From positions 15,602 to 79,601 of the forward strand of contig JALNXD010000014.1 of assembly GCA_023230565.1 (NCBI GenBank): a stretch of 64,000 nucleotides of DNA. Direction: 5' to 3'. The notes beneath the pieces are model-generated. The model saw nothing but the letters and a program-made list of their open reading frames with translations, had not been told where the DNA came from and did no database searches. Positions within the stretch are counted from its first letter, which is position 1. Every line of letters starts with the position of its first letter. Origin of the DNA: Syntrophales bacterium (GTDB lineage Bacteria; Desulfobacterota; Syntrophia; Syntrophales; UBA2210). The position numbers and the translations under genes were made by a program. Shown here one piece after another: positions 52,575 to 61,916 of this stretch.

Positions 52575-54115
52575 TTCTTCCCCGATCTCCAGTATTCCAG
52601 CATTTCTTTCGCCACAATGCGGTCATCGAAGGAAAATCGACTGCCGCCGATTATTTGATAATCCTCATGACCTTTGCCTGCTATGAGCACAATATCTGAA
52701 GAACATGCCGACAAAATGGCACGTTTGATCGCCTCTCTGCGGTCAGGAATTATCGCATATCCTTTCTTGATTTCTGCTAAGGCATTATCAAAATAATCAA
52801 TCTTCGATATACCTGTCAAACCTATGCCTTCCTCTATTTCGCGAATTATAGCACCCGGATCTTCAGTCCTTGGATTATCTGAAGTCACTACTGTTATATC
52901 GCTTAATTCAGCAGCTGCCATCCCCATCTTCGGCCGCTTTGAACGATCTCTACGGCCACCGCATCCAAATACAGTGATAAGCCTGGACCGTGTAAACCGG
53001 CGCAACGTTTCCAGCACATTTCGTAGCGCGTCTTCCGTATGAGCGTAATCAATAAATACTGCAGGTTCATGGGGACCGCTCATTTTCTGGAGTCTTCCCG
53101 GAACAAAACCCGCATCGGCGATTCCTTTTTCGATAAAATCTTTATCGATTCCCAATGCAATCGATACGGCAACTGCCGCCGTTATATTCGACAGATTGAA
53201 TTTTCCTGTAAGCGTAGATGAAATATCCAATGATCCTTCAGGAGTTTCTATTGTCGCCTCAATACCCTCAATAGAAACTGAATATTTTTTTACCCTGATA
53301 TCAGAATGGCTGTCGATGCCGAATGAGACGGCAGAACCTTTGAACTCTTCCAGAAGTCTTATCCCCCATGGATTATCGCTATTGATGATCATATTCTTCC
53401 CTGCAAGAATTTCCGTAAAAAACCTCTTTTTTACATTGAAATACTGTTCCATGCTGACATGGTAGTCAAGATGCTCCGGGGATAAATTGGTAAATACTCC
53501 GAAACTGAATTTGCAATCGTCAATTCGATTCAAATCGATTGCATGAGATGATACCTCCATTATTACATGGCGGGCGCCTCTCTTTTCCATCTCTTTAAAG
53601 ATCTTGTGAAGATCGGGAGCTTCAGGGGTCGTATGTGAGGTTACAAATGTTTCATTGCCGAGCCGGCTGTTTATTGTTCCAATAACTCCTGCTTTGTATC
53701 CGGCTTTATTTAGAATCGACTCCACAAGATATGAAATTGTTGTTTTTCCATTAGTTCCCGTAATACCGATCAGGCTAAGCCTGCCAGAAGGATCTCCGTA
53801 AAAATTTTTTGCCGCCGTACTCAAAGCGCGTCTGCTGTTTTGCACCCGCACTGCGGCTACATTGCAGGGACGCTCGAACTTCCGCTCACATAAAACGGAT
53901 AAGGCTCCCGATCTAATTGCATCACCTATATAGCTGTGCCCATCGTATTGTAATCCTTGCACCGCTACAAAAAGAGAACCGGAACCGCATTTTCTTGAAT
54001 CAAAAGATATATCTTGAACTTCAATCGAAAGATCTCCTTCAACAACAGGATCCGGCATTCCTTTTATGATCTGTGACAGCTTCAATTTTTCAAAGTTTCC
54101 TTCATCTGATTTCAT
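52568..54115 (-). CDS. murE: UDP-MurNAc-dipeptide--2,6-diaminopimelate ligase
   Basis: A 515-residue Mur ligase. SFDSRKCGSGSLFVA, P-loop GITGTNGKTTISYLVES, NLSPEHLDYHVSMEQY and the C-terminal VTSDNPRTEDP are present. The DNPR motif marks meso-diaminopimelate rather than lysine selectivity, so the organism should make DAP-type peptidoglycan. The 3' end overlaps murF and the 5' end overlaps ftsI by 14 nt. Confidence 0.97.
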   Translation of the reverse strand: MKSDEGNFEKLKLSQIIKGMPDPVVEGDLSIEVQDISFDSRKCGSGSLFVAVQGLQYDGHSYIGDAIRSGALSVLCERKFERPCNVAAVRVQNSRRALSTAAKNFYGDPSGRLSLIGITGTNGKTTISYLVESILNKAGYKAGVIGTINSRLGNETFVTSHTTPEAPDLHKIFKEMEKRGARHVIMEVSSHAIDLNRIDDCKFSFGVFTNLSPEHLDYHVSMEQYFNVKKRFFTEILAGKNMIINSDNPWGIRLLEEFKGSAVSFGIDSHSDIRVKKYSVSIEGIEATIETPEGSLDISSTLTGKFNLSNITAAVAVSIALGIDKDFIEKGIADAGFVPGRLQKMSGPHEPAVFIDYAHTEDALRNVLETLRRFTRSRLITVFGCGGRRDRSKRPKMGMAAAELSDITVVTSDNPRTEDPGAIIREIEEGIGLTGISKIDYFDNALAEIKKGYAIIPDRREAIKRAILSACSSDIVLIAGKGHEDYQIIGGSRFSFDDRIVAKEMLEYWRSGKKC

Positions 54116-56102
54116 TGTTAAAAAATACTGTAATGCAGGTTTCTTCGTTATCTTTTCCGGGAATTACAGTCTGATTCACTGCCCATCCATTTCCGGCAGT
54201 TCTTATTGAAATATTTAAATCATGCGCAGCACGGATGACCTCTCTTATCGACATGCCTGTAAAATCAGGAACTGGCGAATTCAAACCTATTCTTCTAATT
54301 TCGTTATCTGCGCCATAAAAATTACCCGATGCCGATACTTCTATAATCTTCATTTCCCGTTCAATACCTCTATCGGCTACTCTTTTCAGCTCTATATCTT
54401 TATTGAAGCAGGTAAGTATCTGTTCCGAAATGTCTCTAAAAACCGGAGCCGCCGCCATACCGCCCCATCTGTCTTTTTTAGGTTCGTCAAGCATTACATA
54501 GACCGTGATCCTCGGGTTATCGGCGGGGAAAAAGCCTATGAAGGAAGTGATTACTTTTTTTGACGAATATTTCTGCAGTGCCCTGTCGAATTTCTGCGAA
54601 GTCCCAGTTTTACCGGCAACAGACACGTTTGCTATCTGCGCTCGCTTCCCTGTCCCGTCATCGCCTTCGACTACATTGGTAAGAATTGAGGTAATCCTGT
54701 CCGCAGTAACGGGTGATATCACTCTTTTCACTGCAGTGGGATGAAATTCTTTAATGACTTTTCCTTCTTTATCGACCAGCCCTTTCACCAGATGCGGTTT
54801 CATTAGAATTCCCTTATTGGCGATGGCCGATATCGCTGTCACAAGTTGTATTGCCGTCACTGAAATGCCCTGTCCGAATGCCATAGTAGCAAAATCGACA
54901 GGCCTCCAATTGCCCGGATCCCTCACAATGCCCCCCACTTCACCGGGAAGATCTATTTCGGTTTTCGAACCGAATCCAAATGCTTGCATGTATTCGTAAA
55001 GCCTTTTCTTACCGAGCTTTTCTGCCACTTTTACCGCACCAATGTTGCTGGAATATTTTAAGACATCTGGAAGTAAAAGTTTTTTGTGCTTTTTATATTG
55101 GGCTTCATGAATGACTCTATCTCCCACAATATAAGACCCATTCTCGCAATCGATAGTATCCGATTCCGATACGACTCCCTCTTCGAGCGCCGCAGCGACC
55201 ACAAAAGGTTTGAAAACGGATCCCGGATCAAAACAATCGGTAACTGCTCGATTTCTTAACAGTTCCGGACTGTATTTCGTGAAGGTGTTTGGATTAAAAG
55301 ACGGGTAATTGGCAAGAGCAAGGATCTCTCCTGTGCACGTGTCCATGACTATCGCAGTTCCACCTTTTGCCTCCTTCAATTCTACAGCCTCTTTTAGCCG
55401 TAATTCCACCATATACTGAATTCTGCTATCAATTGTAAGAATAAGGTGGCAACCGGTATCTTCTCCCGGCATCAGCTTTTCCGAATCATTATCACCAAGA
55501 TAGATTCTTTTACCCCGCGCATCCCTCCCCCAGAGAACTTTGCGGGGAATACTCTTTAAATATTTTTCATATTCAAGTTCCAGGCCTTCCAGACCAGTCG
55601 AATCAACTCCTGCGAAACCCAGAATATGGCACGCGAGATCTTTATGAGGATAAAACCGTTTCGGTTCTCTAATTACATGTACACCGTCAATATTCAGGGC
55701 TTCCACCTGCTGCTTTTGATTCGGTGAGACCTGCCGGGCTATCCAGCAAAAACTCCCCCGCTTTGATAAATCTTTTTCAACTTCTCTCCGGTCAGCATTG
55801 CATGCACGGGCCAAATCACGAGAAACGCTCCGGGGTTCCGTAATCTTCGAAGGATCAGCATAAATTGAATCAGCTTCTACAGTTACAGCCAGTTTTTGAC
55901 CGTTTCTGTCAAGAATCATTTTTCTTTCAGGATACAGCACGAGATTCTTCGTATGTTGTTTTTCAGCCAGCGCCTTGAGCGTTTTTCCTGAAATAACCTG
56001 CAACTGAAGCGCTCTTGAAAGAAGCCCTACAAACAGCACAATAAAAAGTATCGATACGGCTGTTACCCTGAATCGAATCCATTTTTTCGCTTTTTTAGTC
56101 AT
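54102..56102 (-). CDS. ftsI: Division-specific transpeptidase FtsI (PBP3) with PASTA domain
   Basis: A 666-residue class B penicillin-binding protein. One membrane helix (about 12-32), a dimerisation/pedestal domain, then the transpeptidase domain with SVFK (nucleophile S295, K298), SSN (351-353) and KTGTSQ (498-503). A C-terminal PASTA domain (about 608-664, from SPVPDFTGMSIREVI) is present, as in Desulfobacterota and Gram-positive relatives but not in enterobacterial FtsI. It cross-links septal peptidoglycan together with FtsW. Overlaps ftsL by 8 nt and murE by 14 nt. Confidence 0.96.
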   Translation of the reverse strand: MTKKAKKWIRFRVTAVSILFIVLFVGLLSRALQLQVISGKTLKALAEKQHTKNLVLYPERKMILDRNGQKLAVTVEADSIYADPSKITEPRSVSRDLARACNADRREVEKDLSKRGSFCWIARQVSPNQKQQVEALNIDGVHVIREPKRFYPHKDLACHILGFAGVDSTGLEGLELEYEKYLKSIPRKVLWGRDARGKRIYLGDNDSEKLMPGEDTGCHLILTIDSRIQYMVELRLKEAVELKEAKGGTAIVMDTCTGEILALANYPSFNPNTFTKYSPELLRNRAVTDCFDPGSVFKPFVVAAALEEGVVSESDTIDCENGSYIVGDRVIHEAQYKKHKKLLLPDVLKYSSNIGAVKVAEKLGKKRLYEYMQAFGFGSKTEIDLPGEVGGIVRDPGNWRPVDFATMAFGQGISVTAIQLVTAISAIANKGILMKPHLVKGLVDKEGKVIKEFHPTAVKRVISPVTADRITSILTNVVEGDDGTGKRAQIANVSVAGKTGTSQKFDRALQKYSSKKVITSFIGFFPADNPRITVYVMLDEPKKDRWGGMAAAPVFRDISEQILTCFNKDIELKRVADRGIEREMKIIEVSASGNFYGADNEIRRIGLNSPVPDFTGMSIREVIRAAHDLNISIRTAGNGWAVNQTVIPGKDNEETCITVFFNNEIR

Positions 56103-56385
56103 CGAGGAAAATTACCTGTTCTCTTTCAGGATATATCATCTCTAATTTTGAATTGGCTATCGTTTCAATCCTGCGAGGTGACTTGAGTGTTTCCAGTTCA
56201 ACTTTGAGTCTTCTCGATTCTTCGATAAGTGCATTTTTATTATCAATTTCTCTTGCAATTTCATAATTGAGCTTTGTTATATTTACATGAAACCACACAT
56301 ATACAAGTGCGATAATCATGCAGACAAGTACACCGGTTATTATGAGAGAAAGTTCTTGGATATTTTTTCCATTTTTAGTGGCCAC
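56095..56385 (-). CDS. ftsL: Cell division protein FtsL
   Basis: A 96-residue bitopic protein: short cytoplasmic start, membrane helix (about 12-34), then a coiled coil (about 36-72, NYEIAREIDNKNALIEES) and a tail with the FtsL-like RRIETIANSKLEMIYPE region. Identity rests on size, topology and position between rsmH and ftsI. It links FtsQ to FtsW-FtsI. One nt after the rsmH stop. Confidence 0.88.
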   Translation of the reverse strand: MATKNGKNIQELSLIITGVLVCMIIALVYVWFHVNITKLNYEIAREIDNKNALIEESRRLKVELETLKSPRRIETIANSKLEMIYPEREQVIFLDD

Positions 56386-56386
56386 T

Positions 56387-57328
56387 TTAAACTTTTTCCG
56401 CTGCCCTCAGGCGTGCAGAACGCGCGCGTGGATTTCCTGCTTTTTCTGCTTCACCGGCCTTTACAGCGTGTCTGGTTACTACTTGCAATTTTTTTACTTT
56501 ATGACATGTACATACCGGAAAATTTTTAGGACATGTGCATCCGGTTTCCGCATCCCTGAAAAAGTTCTTCACAATTCTGTCTTCAAGTGAATGAAATGAA
56601 ATAATGCATATTCTGCCCCCTTTTTTCAGTACATCCATACTATCTGCCAGGGCTTTCTCCAAATGTTTCAGTTCTTCATTCACTGCTATTCTGAGAGCTT
56701 GAAATGTTTTTGTGGCAGGATGAATTTTCCTGTGTCCTCTCCTGCTTGAAACTACCTCCGCGACAAGAGCGGCGAGTTCGGAAGTAGAACATATGGGACT
56801 CTCTTTCCGTCTTGCCACGATTGCCCGGCTTATTTTACCGGCTTGCACCTCCTCACCTAAATTTCTCAAAATATGCCTCAATTCGTCCTCCGGATAGGTA
56901 TTCACGATATCTTGAGCGGTCAGCACATCCCGATCATCCATCCTCATATCGAGTGGTGCATCGACTGAAAAACTGAAGCCCCTCGCCGCGGTGTTCAACT
57001 GATGAGAGGAAACACCTAAATCAGCCAGGATTCCATCAACTTCCTCAATATGAAATTTCATTAGGACAGATTTAATCTCAGAAAAGCTGCTCTGGCTGAG
57101 ATACAATCGGCCGCTGAATTCATTTAAGCGCCGCCCGGATTCGTCAAGAGCATCTTTGTCCCTGTCGATGCCTACCAGCACTCCATCAGGTGCCGTATTT
57201 TTTAAAATTTCATAGGCGTGACCACCGCCACCAATAGTAGCATCCACATAGATGCCGCCTGATTTTACGTTAAGCAGTCCGACCGCCTCATCGAGCAGAA
57301 CCGGCCTATGGAAGAGATAACCTTCCAT
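56387..57328 (-). CDS. rsmH: 16S rRNA (cytosine-1402-N4)-methyltransferase
   Basis: A 313-residue SAM-dependent methyltransferase (formerly MraW). HRPVLLDEAVGLL, the SAM loop YVDATIGGGGHAYEIL (about 26-41), DLGVSSHQLN, FSFSVDAPLDMRMD and the late CIISFHSLEDRIVKNFF-type block (in pieces) define it. It modifies C1402 in the decoding centre. Its ATG overlaps the last base of the mraZ stop. Confidence 0.97.
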   Translation of the reverse strand: MEGYLFHRPVLLDEAVGLLNVKSGGIYVDATIGGGGHAYEILKNTAPDGVLVGIDRDKDALDESGRRLNEFSGRLYLSQSSFSEIKSVLMKFHIEEVDGILADLGVSSHQLNTAARGFSFSVDAPLDMRMDDRDVLTAQDIVNTYPEDELRHILRNLGEEVQAGKISRAIVARRKESPICSTSELAALVAEVVSSRRGHRKIHPATKTFQALRIAVNEELKHLEKALADSMDVLKKGGRICIISFHSLEDRIVKNFFRDAETGCTCPKNFPVCTCHKVKKLQVVTRHAVKAGEAEKAGNPRARSARLRAAEKV

Positions 57329-57774
57329 TATATTCCCAAATCGGCAATAAACTGATTATAATCTTCGATATTTTTGCTTGTCTTGTCGAGAGCCAGATCA
57401 AATCTTTCCCTGTTCCATATTTCTATAGATCGTCCCATTCCGGCTGTAACGATTTCCTTTTCGAGACGCGCATAACTTCTCAGTGATGGCGGGATGAGGA
57501 CCCGTCTCTGAGCATCAAAAGTCAGTTCCACCGCACCGGACATGAGGAGTCTCTGGATATCTCTCACTTCTCGTCTGATAATTGATTGTCCGTATATTTT
57601 ATCCTCAATGACCGACCATTCGGCATAGGGAAAAACTAAAAGACAGCCTTCCCAATTCGTCATTACCAGCCGATTGTCATATTTTTCCGCAAATACCTCA
57701 TAAAGTTTCGCGGGGAAGATGATTCTCCCTTTTTCATCAATATTGTGATAGTATCTCCCCCTGAAGTATGACAA
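57328..57774 (-). CDS. mraZ: Transcriptional regulator MraZ
   Basis: A 148-residue AbrB-fold regulator with two SpoVT/AbrB repeats, each with the DxKGRxxxP-type strand (first: NIDEKGRIIFPAKLYEVF; second: FDAQRRVLIPPSLRSYA). MraZ forms rings and binds repeated GTGG(A/G) boxes ahead of its own operon, usually repressing it. Three such boxes lie just upstream. It is the first gene of the dcw cluster. Confidence 0.96.
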   Translation of the reverse strand: MSYFRGRYYHNIDEKGRIIFPAKLYEVFAEKYDNRLVMTNWEGCLLVFPYAEWSVIEDKIYGQSIIRREVRDIQRLLMSGAVELTFDAQRRVLIPPSLRSYARLEKEIVTAGMGRSIEIWNRERFDLALDKTSKNIEDYNQFIADLGI

Positions 57775-57785
57775 TGGGCCTTATC

Positions 57786-57811
57786 CTCCACATTCATCCA
57801 CTTTTCTCCAC
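57786..57811 (-). promoter_or_regulatory. MraZ operator: three GTGGA boxes with 10-bp period
   Basis: On the minus strand GTGGAG (57806-57811), GTGGAT (57796-57801) and GTGGAG (57786-57791) repeat at exactly 10-bp spacing, 12-37 nt before mraZ and at or just after the predicted start site. This is the known geometry of MraZ binding sites. Confidence 0.85.
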
Positions 57812-57820
57812 TTATAGAGA

Positions 57821-57849
57821 ACTATAAAGACGCCCCAGAGCTTTGTCAA
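57821..57849 (-). promoter_or_regulatory. Main dcw promoter
   Basis: Minus-strand TTGACA (57844-57849), 17-nt spacer, TATAGT (57821-57826): 11 of 12 consensus positions with ideal spacing. The predicted start is near 57814, at the edge of the MraZ boxes, so bound MraZ would block initiation. No terminator separates it from mltG, so read-through from ruvX-mltG is possible. Confidence 0.85.
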
Positions 57850-57859
57850 GCAAAAAAAG

Positions 57860-58876
57860 CTATTTTTGTCTTTTAATTTGATATTTTATGACTGCTTTGG
57901 AATGGCTGGAGAGATTTGAAGAAAATTGATGGGATCCATCATTTTTGGATACAAAATAGAGATAATCCACATCTGAAGGAAAAAGAGCAGCGTTAATCGA
58001 AGCGGCCCCGGGATTACAAATGGGTCCAGGTGGAAGTCCTTCTATTACATATGTGTTATAAGGGGTAGAGCTCCTGAGATCCTCTTTCGTAATATTCCCT
58101 GTGAAGCTTTTCATCCCGTAAATGACTGTGGGATCACTCTGCAGTCTCATTTTCTTTTTTAACCTGTTATGAAACACTGCGGAAATGAGAGGCTTTTCTT
58201 TTTCCAATGCCGATTCTTTTTCTATAATGGAAGCAAGAGTGATAACCTCATGCACGGTAAATCCCAGTTCTTGAGAACGCTCGAGCATATCCCCGGATAT
58301 TTCTTTCTTGAACCGGCTGATCATAAATGAAATTATGTCTGACTCATCCATTGTTTTATCTATAACATACGTATCCGGGAAGAGATATCCTTCAGCATTT
58401 TCTGCTTTGATGCCCATAGAAGCAAGAAAATCGATATCGCAGGCTCGCAATCGGAACATTTCCGCATCCGCCAGCTTCCAGGCTGCAAAACGATCAGCAG
58501 CCTGAGCAACTGTAAACCCTTCCGGAATAGAAATATTGTATTTTTTGACTGATCCTGATTTCAGCTTCTCAACCAGCCTCAGGGGTGTCATTGATCCAGA
58601 CAATTCATATTCGCCCGCCTTGATGAATCGCCCTGCATTTTTTAATCTTACCAAAAGATAGAAAGACCTCTTATTGGTCACAAGACCGTTTTCTTCCAGG
58701 ATAGTTGAAATTTCCGGAAATCCTCGCCCTTTTGGAATTTGCACTGTAATGGTCCCGAGAACGGGATCGATAGGCCTGTGGATGAAATCATAGAAAAGGG
58801 CGCCTGCAATACCAACTGCAATAAATCCTGAAAGTGCTACGGATAAAACAATTTTTTTTAGCGCCGCACAGTTCAT
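57860..58876 (-). CDS. mltG: Endolytic murein transglycosylase MltG
   Basis: A 338-residue YceG/MltG protein: N-terminal membrane helix (about 9-29), LysM-like part (KGRGFPEISTILEENGLV), then the catalytic YceG domain with EGYLFPDTY, the ASIIEKES glutamate motif, RLQSDPTVIYG and NTYVIEGLPPGPICNPG. It cuts nascent glycan strands and so sets their length. Overlaps ruvX by 4 nt and lies just upstream of the dcw promoter. Confidence 0.95.
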   Translation of the reverse strand: MNCAALKKIVLSVALSGFIAVGIAGALFYDFIHRPIDPVLGTITVQIPKGRGFPEISTILEENGLVTNKRSFYLLVRLKNAGRFIKAGEYELSGSMTPLRLVEKLKSGSVKKYNISIPEGFTVAQAADRFAAWKLADAEMFRLRACDIDFLASMGIKAENAEGYLFPDTYVIDKTMDESDIISFMISRFKKEISGDMLERSQELGFTVHEVITLASIIEKESALEKEKPLISAVFHNRLKKKMRLQSDPTVIYGMKSFTGNITKEDLRSSTPYNTYVIEGLPPGPICNPGAASINAALFPSDVDYLYFVSKNDGSHQFSSNLSSHSKAVIKYQIKRQK

Positions 58877-59301
58877 TGAGTCTCACCGAATTCTTCAAGA
58901 TAATTGAGATATCCCTGTAAAATCAGTGATGCCGCCAACTTATCGATTATTCCTTTTCTTTTCTTACGGCTCACATCAGCTTCAATAAGGATTGATAGTG
59001 CTTCAGCACTGGTAAAACTTTCGTCCCATTTCACCACAGGTATACCCAGCCTGGATTCCAGTCTATCAGCAAAATCTGAGACTCTTTGACATTCCGGTCC
59101 CTCAGAGCCATTAAGCCTCACAGGATAACCGATCACAATTTTTTTAACCTTATACTCCTTTGCGACTGCTGCTATTTCGTCAAGATCCTCCTTTAAATTT
59201 TTCCTTACGACAGTTCGTAAAGCCTGAGCCGTAATTTGCAGCTCATCGCTCAGCGCAACCCCTATTCTTCTGCTTCCGTAATCTAGTCCCATGATTCTCA
59301 T
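58873..59301 (-). CDS. ruvX: Holliday-junction resolvase-like protein RuvX (YqgF)
   Basis: A 142-residue RNase H-fold nuclease: MGLDYGSRRIGVALSD (first catalytic aspartate), IGYPVRLNGSEGP, WDESFTSAEA and IDKLAASLILQGYL. The family acts in 16S/23S rRNA end processing or junction resolution. The frame is open 15 codons upstream, but ATG 59301 begins the conserved core and is preferred. Confidence 0.92.
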   Translation of the reverse strand: MRIMGLDYGSRRIGVALSDELQITAQALRTVVRKNLKEDLDEIAAVAKEYKVKKIVIGYPVRLNGSEGPECQRVSDFADRLESRLGIPVVKWDESFTSAEALSILIEADVSRKKRKGIIDKLAASLILQGYLNYLEEFGETQ

Positions 59302-59996
59302 ATCCGCTTTTCTAACATATATAGTACTGTATTGACAATACTCCAAAAAAACGGCCCCATCGGACTAATATTTTTCCTGATCCCGATTTTAAAGAAAACA
59401 TCATGCATGTTCTCACAAATGCTCCTGATGCCGGCCTGACCGGTATGAGAAGCTTCTAAGTCAGCGATATGAAATCTCATTCATTTTCCCATTTCATGAA
59501 ATTTTGTTCGCGGATCAGTGGTATTTCGCCATGCCGTCAACGCAACACGCCCTTCCCGGCTTTGCCTGAGCTGCCGCCCGCGAATGTGCCGAGACAGCTT
59601 TGCGAGACGATGCAATGGACACAGGTCTGAGTCGGGCAAAATTTCATGCCTGCAAATACAACGCAAGTATGTGAAAGCTTCGCGTACTTCCCATTTATAG
59701 TGCCAGGGCCGGCATAAGGAGCTTTTTACGGAAGACTTCATCTTTTTCATTTGTATAATAGCCTGTATTCTGGTAGCGTTACTTTCCACAGTTATAAAAA
59801 GGGTTTGCTTCGGTAGAAAAATATCATTAGGACAGTTCAGCAGTCTTCTGAAGAAGTACATTGTTTTCGGATTCCGGGAAATCAGACAGGCGATGAAATA
59901 TAGTACAGTGACAAAGGTGTTTTCAAATAACTCCGGAATCCATAACATCAGAGACGGGTTACCGATTCGCATATCGGAAGGATAATAAAGAATTCA
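59302..59996. other. Long intergenic region without a confident gene
   Basis: About 695 nt between divergent ruvX and selB. It contains a dispersed-repeat copy (59714-59748) and a more G+C-rich stretch (about 59515-59700). A minus-strand frame (59481-59972) has no family resemblance and no ribosome site. I looked for tRNA-Sec because selB is next, but found no T-arm or cloverleaf. It probably holds the selB and ruvX promoters plus decayed repeat DNA. Confidence 0.5.
59714..59748. repeat. Dispersed intergenic repeat, copy B
   Basis: Shares the exact 13-mer GGAGCTTTTTACG (59718-59730) and similar flanks with copy A near 38123, in the same orientation. Confidence 0.5.
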
Positions 59997-61916
59997 ATGA
60001 AGCATATTGTTTTAGGTACGGCAGGACATGTAGATCATGGAAAAACCGCACTTGTAAAAGCTCTCACCAATATAGACACTGATCGTCTGAAAGAGGAAAA
60101 AGAACGGGGCATTACTATTGAACTCGGATTCGCCTCTTTCAAACTCGATGAAGAACTTATTGTTGGCATAGTTGACGTGCCAGGCCATGAAAAATTTGTA
60201 AAGAACATGGTGGCCGGCGCCGCCGGAATAGACCTGGTGGTTATGGTTATAGCCGCTGATGAAGGAATAATGCCCCAAACACGCGAGCATCTCGATATAT
60301 GTCAATTACTCGGAATTAAATATGGACTGGTTGCATTGACCAAGACGGATATCGTTGAAGATGAATGGCTGGATCTTGTTACGGATGACATACATCATTT
60401 TTTGCGAGGGACTTTTCTGGAAGGTGCACCTGTTATACCTCTTTCGGCAATAACCGGCAATGGACTGGAAGCGTTTGTAGAAGCACTGAAATCAATCGCC
60501 ATCTCAGCCGAAGAGAAGCGCCACTCAGACTTTTTAAGGCTTCCTGTCGATCGCGTATTTACGATGAGAGGATTCGGAACAGTGGTAACCGGCACTTTGA
60601 TATCTGGAACAGTGAGAACAGGTGACACAGTGGTTATTCTGCCGTCTGACACAAGGACAAAAGTACGGGGCATTCAGATCCATAACAAAAGTTCAGTATT
60701 CGCTGATGCAGGGTACAGAACAGCTATAAATTTTCAAGGAGTGGAAAAAGCTGCAATCAATAGAGGCGATGTAGTCACTCACCAGGGTATATTCGAACCT
60801 TCTCAGCGCATGGATGTTTACATTCGCCATCTGCCCCATTCGAAAAAAAAATTGAAGCACAGGGCGCCTGTCCGATTTCACACGGGTACGACAGAGATAA
60901 TGTCAAGAGTCATTCTTTTGGATAGAAAAGAACTTGCGCCGGGGGAAGAGGCGTATGGACAGATCCTGTTGGAAACACCCACCATTGGCATATCTCAGGA
61001 CAGATTCGTTCTCCGAAGTTATTCTCCTGTTACGACTATAGGAGGAGGAGAGATAATTGATCCGGTTGCCGTTAAAATTAAAAAATTTTCTGATCCGGCT
61101 CTGCTGGAATTCATGAAACTCCACAGGGGAAGTAAAGAGGAAAAAACAAAAATTATTCTTGACCGTTCAGGTATCAGGGGGATATCAATCAGTCGGCTCG
61201 CTACAAGAACCGGCATACGGCTTTCAGATCAGAATCATATTATCGAGGATATGCTCGCAAAAAAGGAAGCTATTCTGATAGATAAAGAAGAACGCAGAGC
61301 AATCACAGCCTCAGTATATAAAAAGCTGATCGATCAGATGCTTGTCATCATAAGAGACTACCACAAAAAGCACCCGCTGAAAAAAGGGCTTGCGAAAGAA
61401 GAACTCCGGATCAGGCTGGGCAATGACGTTCATCAAAAATTGTTCAGCAGGGCACTTAACGATCTTGAAACGGGAAAAGTTCTTATAACGGATAAAGATA
61501 TTCTCTACGATGCATCTCATAATGTGAACCTCGACGGAGAGCTTGGCAGTCTTAAGGAAAAGATTTTGGATATGTATAAAAAGTCCGGCCTTACTCCCCC
61601 GTCGACAAAGGAAGTAATCGAGAATTTCGAAAACCAAAACAAGGAGTGCCGCAATGTGCTGAATGTGCTTCTTAACGAAGGATTATTAGTAAAGCTGAAT
61701 GAAGATATGATTTTTTCAAAGCAATCGCTTGAATCACTTCGTGCCGATTATAAAGAAATGCTCCTCAGGGAAGGAAAATCCAGCCCTTCCGACTTCAAGG
61801 AAATGACAGGTCTATCGAGGAAGTATATAATTCCGCTCATGGAGTTCTATGACAAGAACAATCTTACTATTCGGGTCGGCAATCAGAGGGTTTTGAGAGA
61901 GAGCGAAAAAAAATGA
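59997..61916 (+). CDS. selB: Selenocysteine-specific translation elongation factor SelB
   Basis: A 639-residue GTPase. G1 is AGHVDHGKT (9-17), G3 DVPGHE (60-65), and G4 TKTD (115-118); EF-Tu-like domains 2-3 follow, then a SelB domain 4 of winged helices (about 380-635, with EELRIRLGNDVHQKLF and PSDFKEMTGLSRKYIIPLMEFYDK). It delivers Sec-tRNA to UGA codons followed by a SECIS hairpin, so the organism should make selenoproteins. selA and selC are not in the window. GGAAGG lies about 18 nt before the ATG. Overlaps fdhD by 4 nt. Confidence 0.96.
   Translation: MKHIVLGTAGHVDHGKTALVKALTNIDTDRLKEEKERGITIELGFASFKLDEELIVGIVDVPGHEKFVKNMVAGAAGIDLVVMVIAADEGIMPQTREHLDICQLLGIKYGLVALTKTDIVEDEWLDLVTDDIHHFLRGTFLEGAPVIPLSAITGNGLEAFVEALKSIAISAEEKRHSDFLRLPVDRVFTMRGFGTVVTGTLISGTVRTGDTVVILPSDTRTKVRGIQIHNKSSVFADAGYRTAINFQGVEKAAINRGDVVTHQGIFEPSQRMDVYIRHLPHSKKKLKHRAPVRFHTGTTEIMSRVILLDRKELAPGEEAYGQILLETPTIGISQDRFVLRSYSPVTTIGGGEIIDPVAVKIKKFSDPALLEFMKLHRGSKEEKTKIILDRSGIRGISISRLATRTGIRLSDQNHIIEDMLAKKEAILIDKEERRAITASVYKKLIDQMLVIIRDYHKKHPLKKGLAKEELRIRLGNDVHQKLFSRALNDLETGKVLITDKDILYDASHNVNLDGELGSLKEKILDMYKKSGLTPPSTKEVIENFENQNKECRNVLNVLLNEGLLVKLNEDMIFSKQSLESLRADYKEMLLREGKSSPSDFKEMTGLSRKYIIPLMEFYDKNNLTIRVGNQRVLRESEKK

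Noticed and set aside
59481..59972. 163-codon minus-strand frame upstream of selB
   Set aside because: No family resemblance, covers a dispersed repeat, no ribosome site; more likely chance or decayed DNA.
59302..59996. Possible tRNA-Sec gene next to selB
   Set aside because: No T-loop consensus or long variable-arm cloverleaf was visible on either strand.
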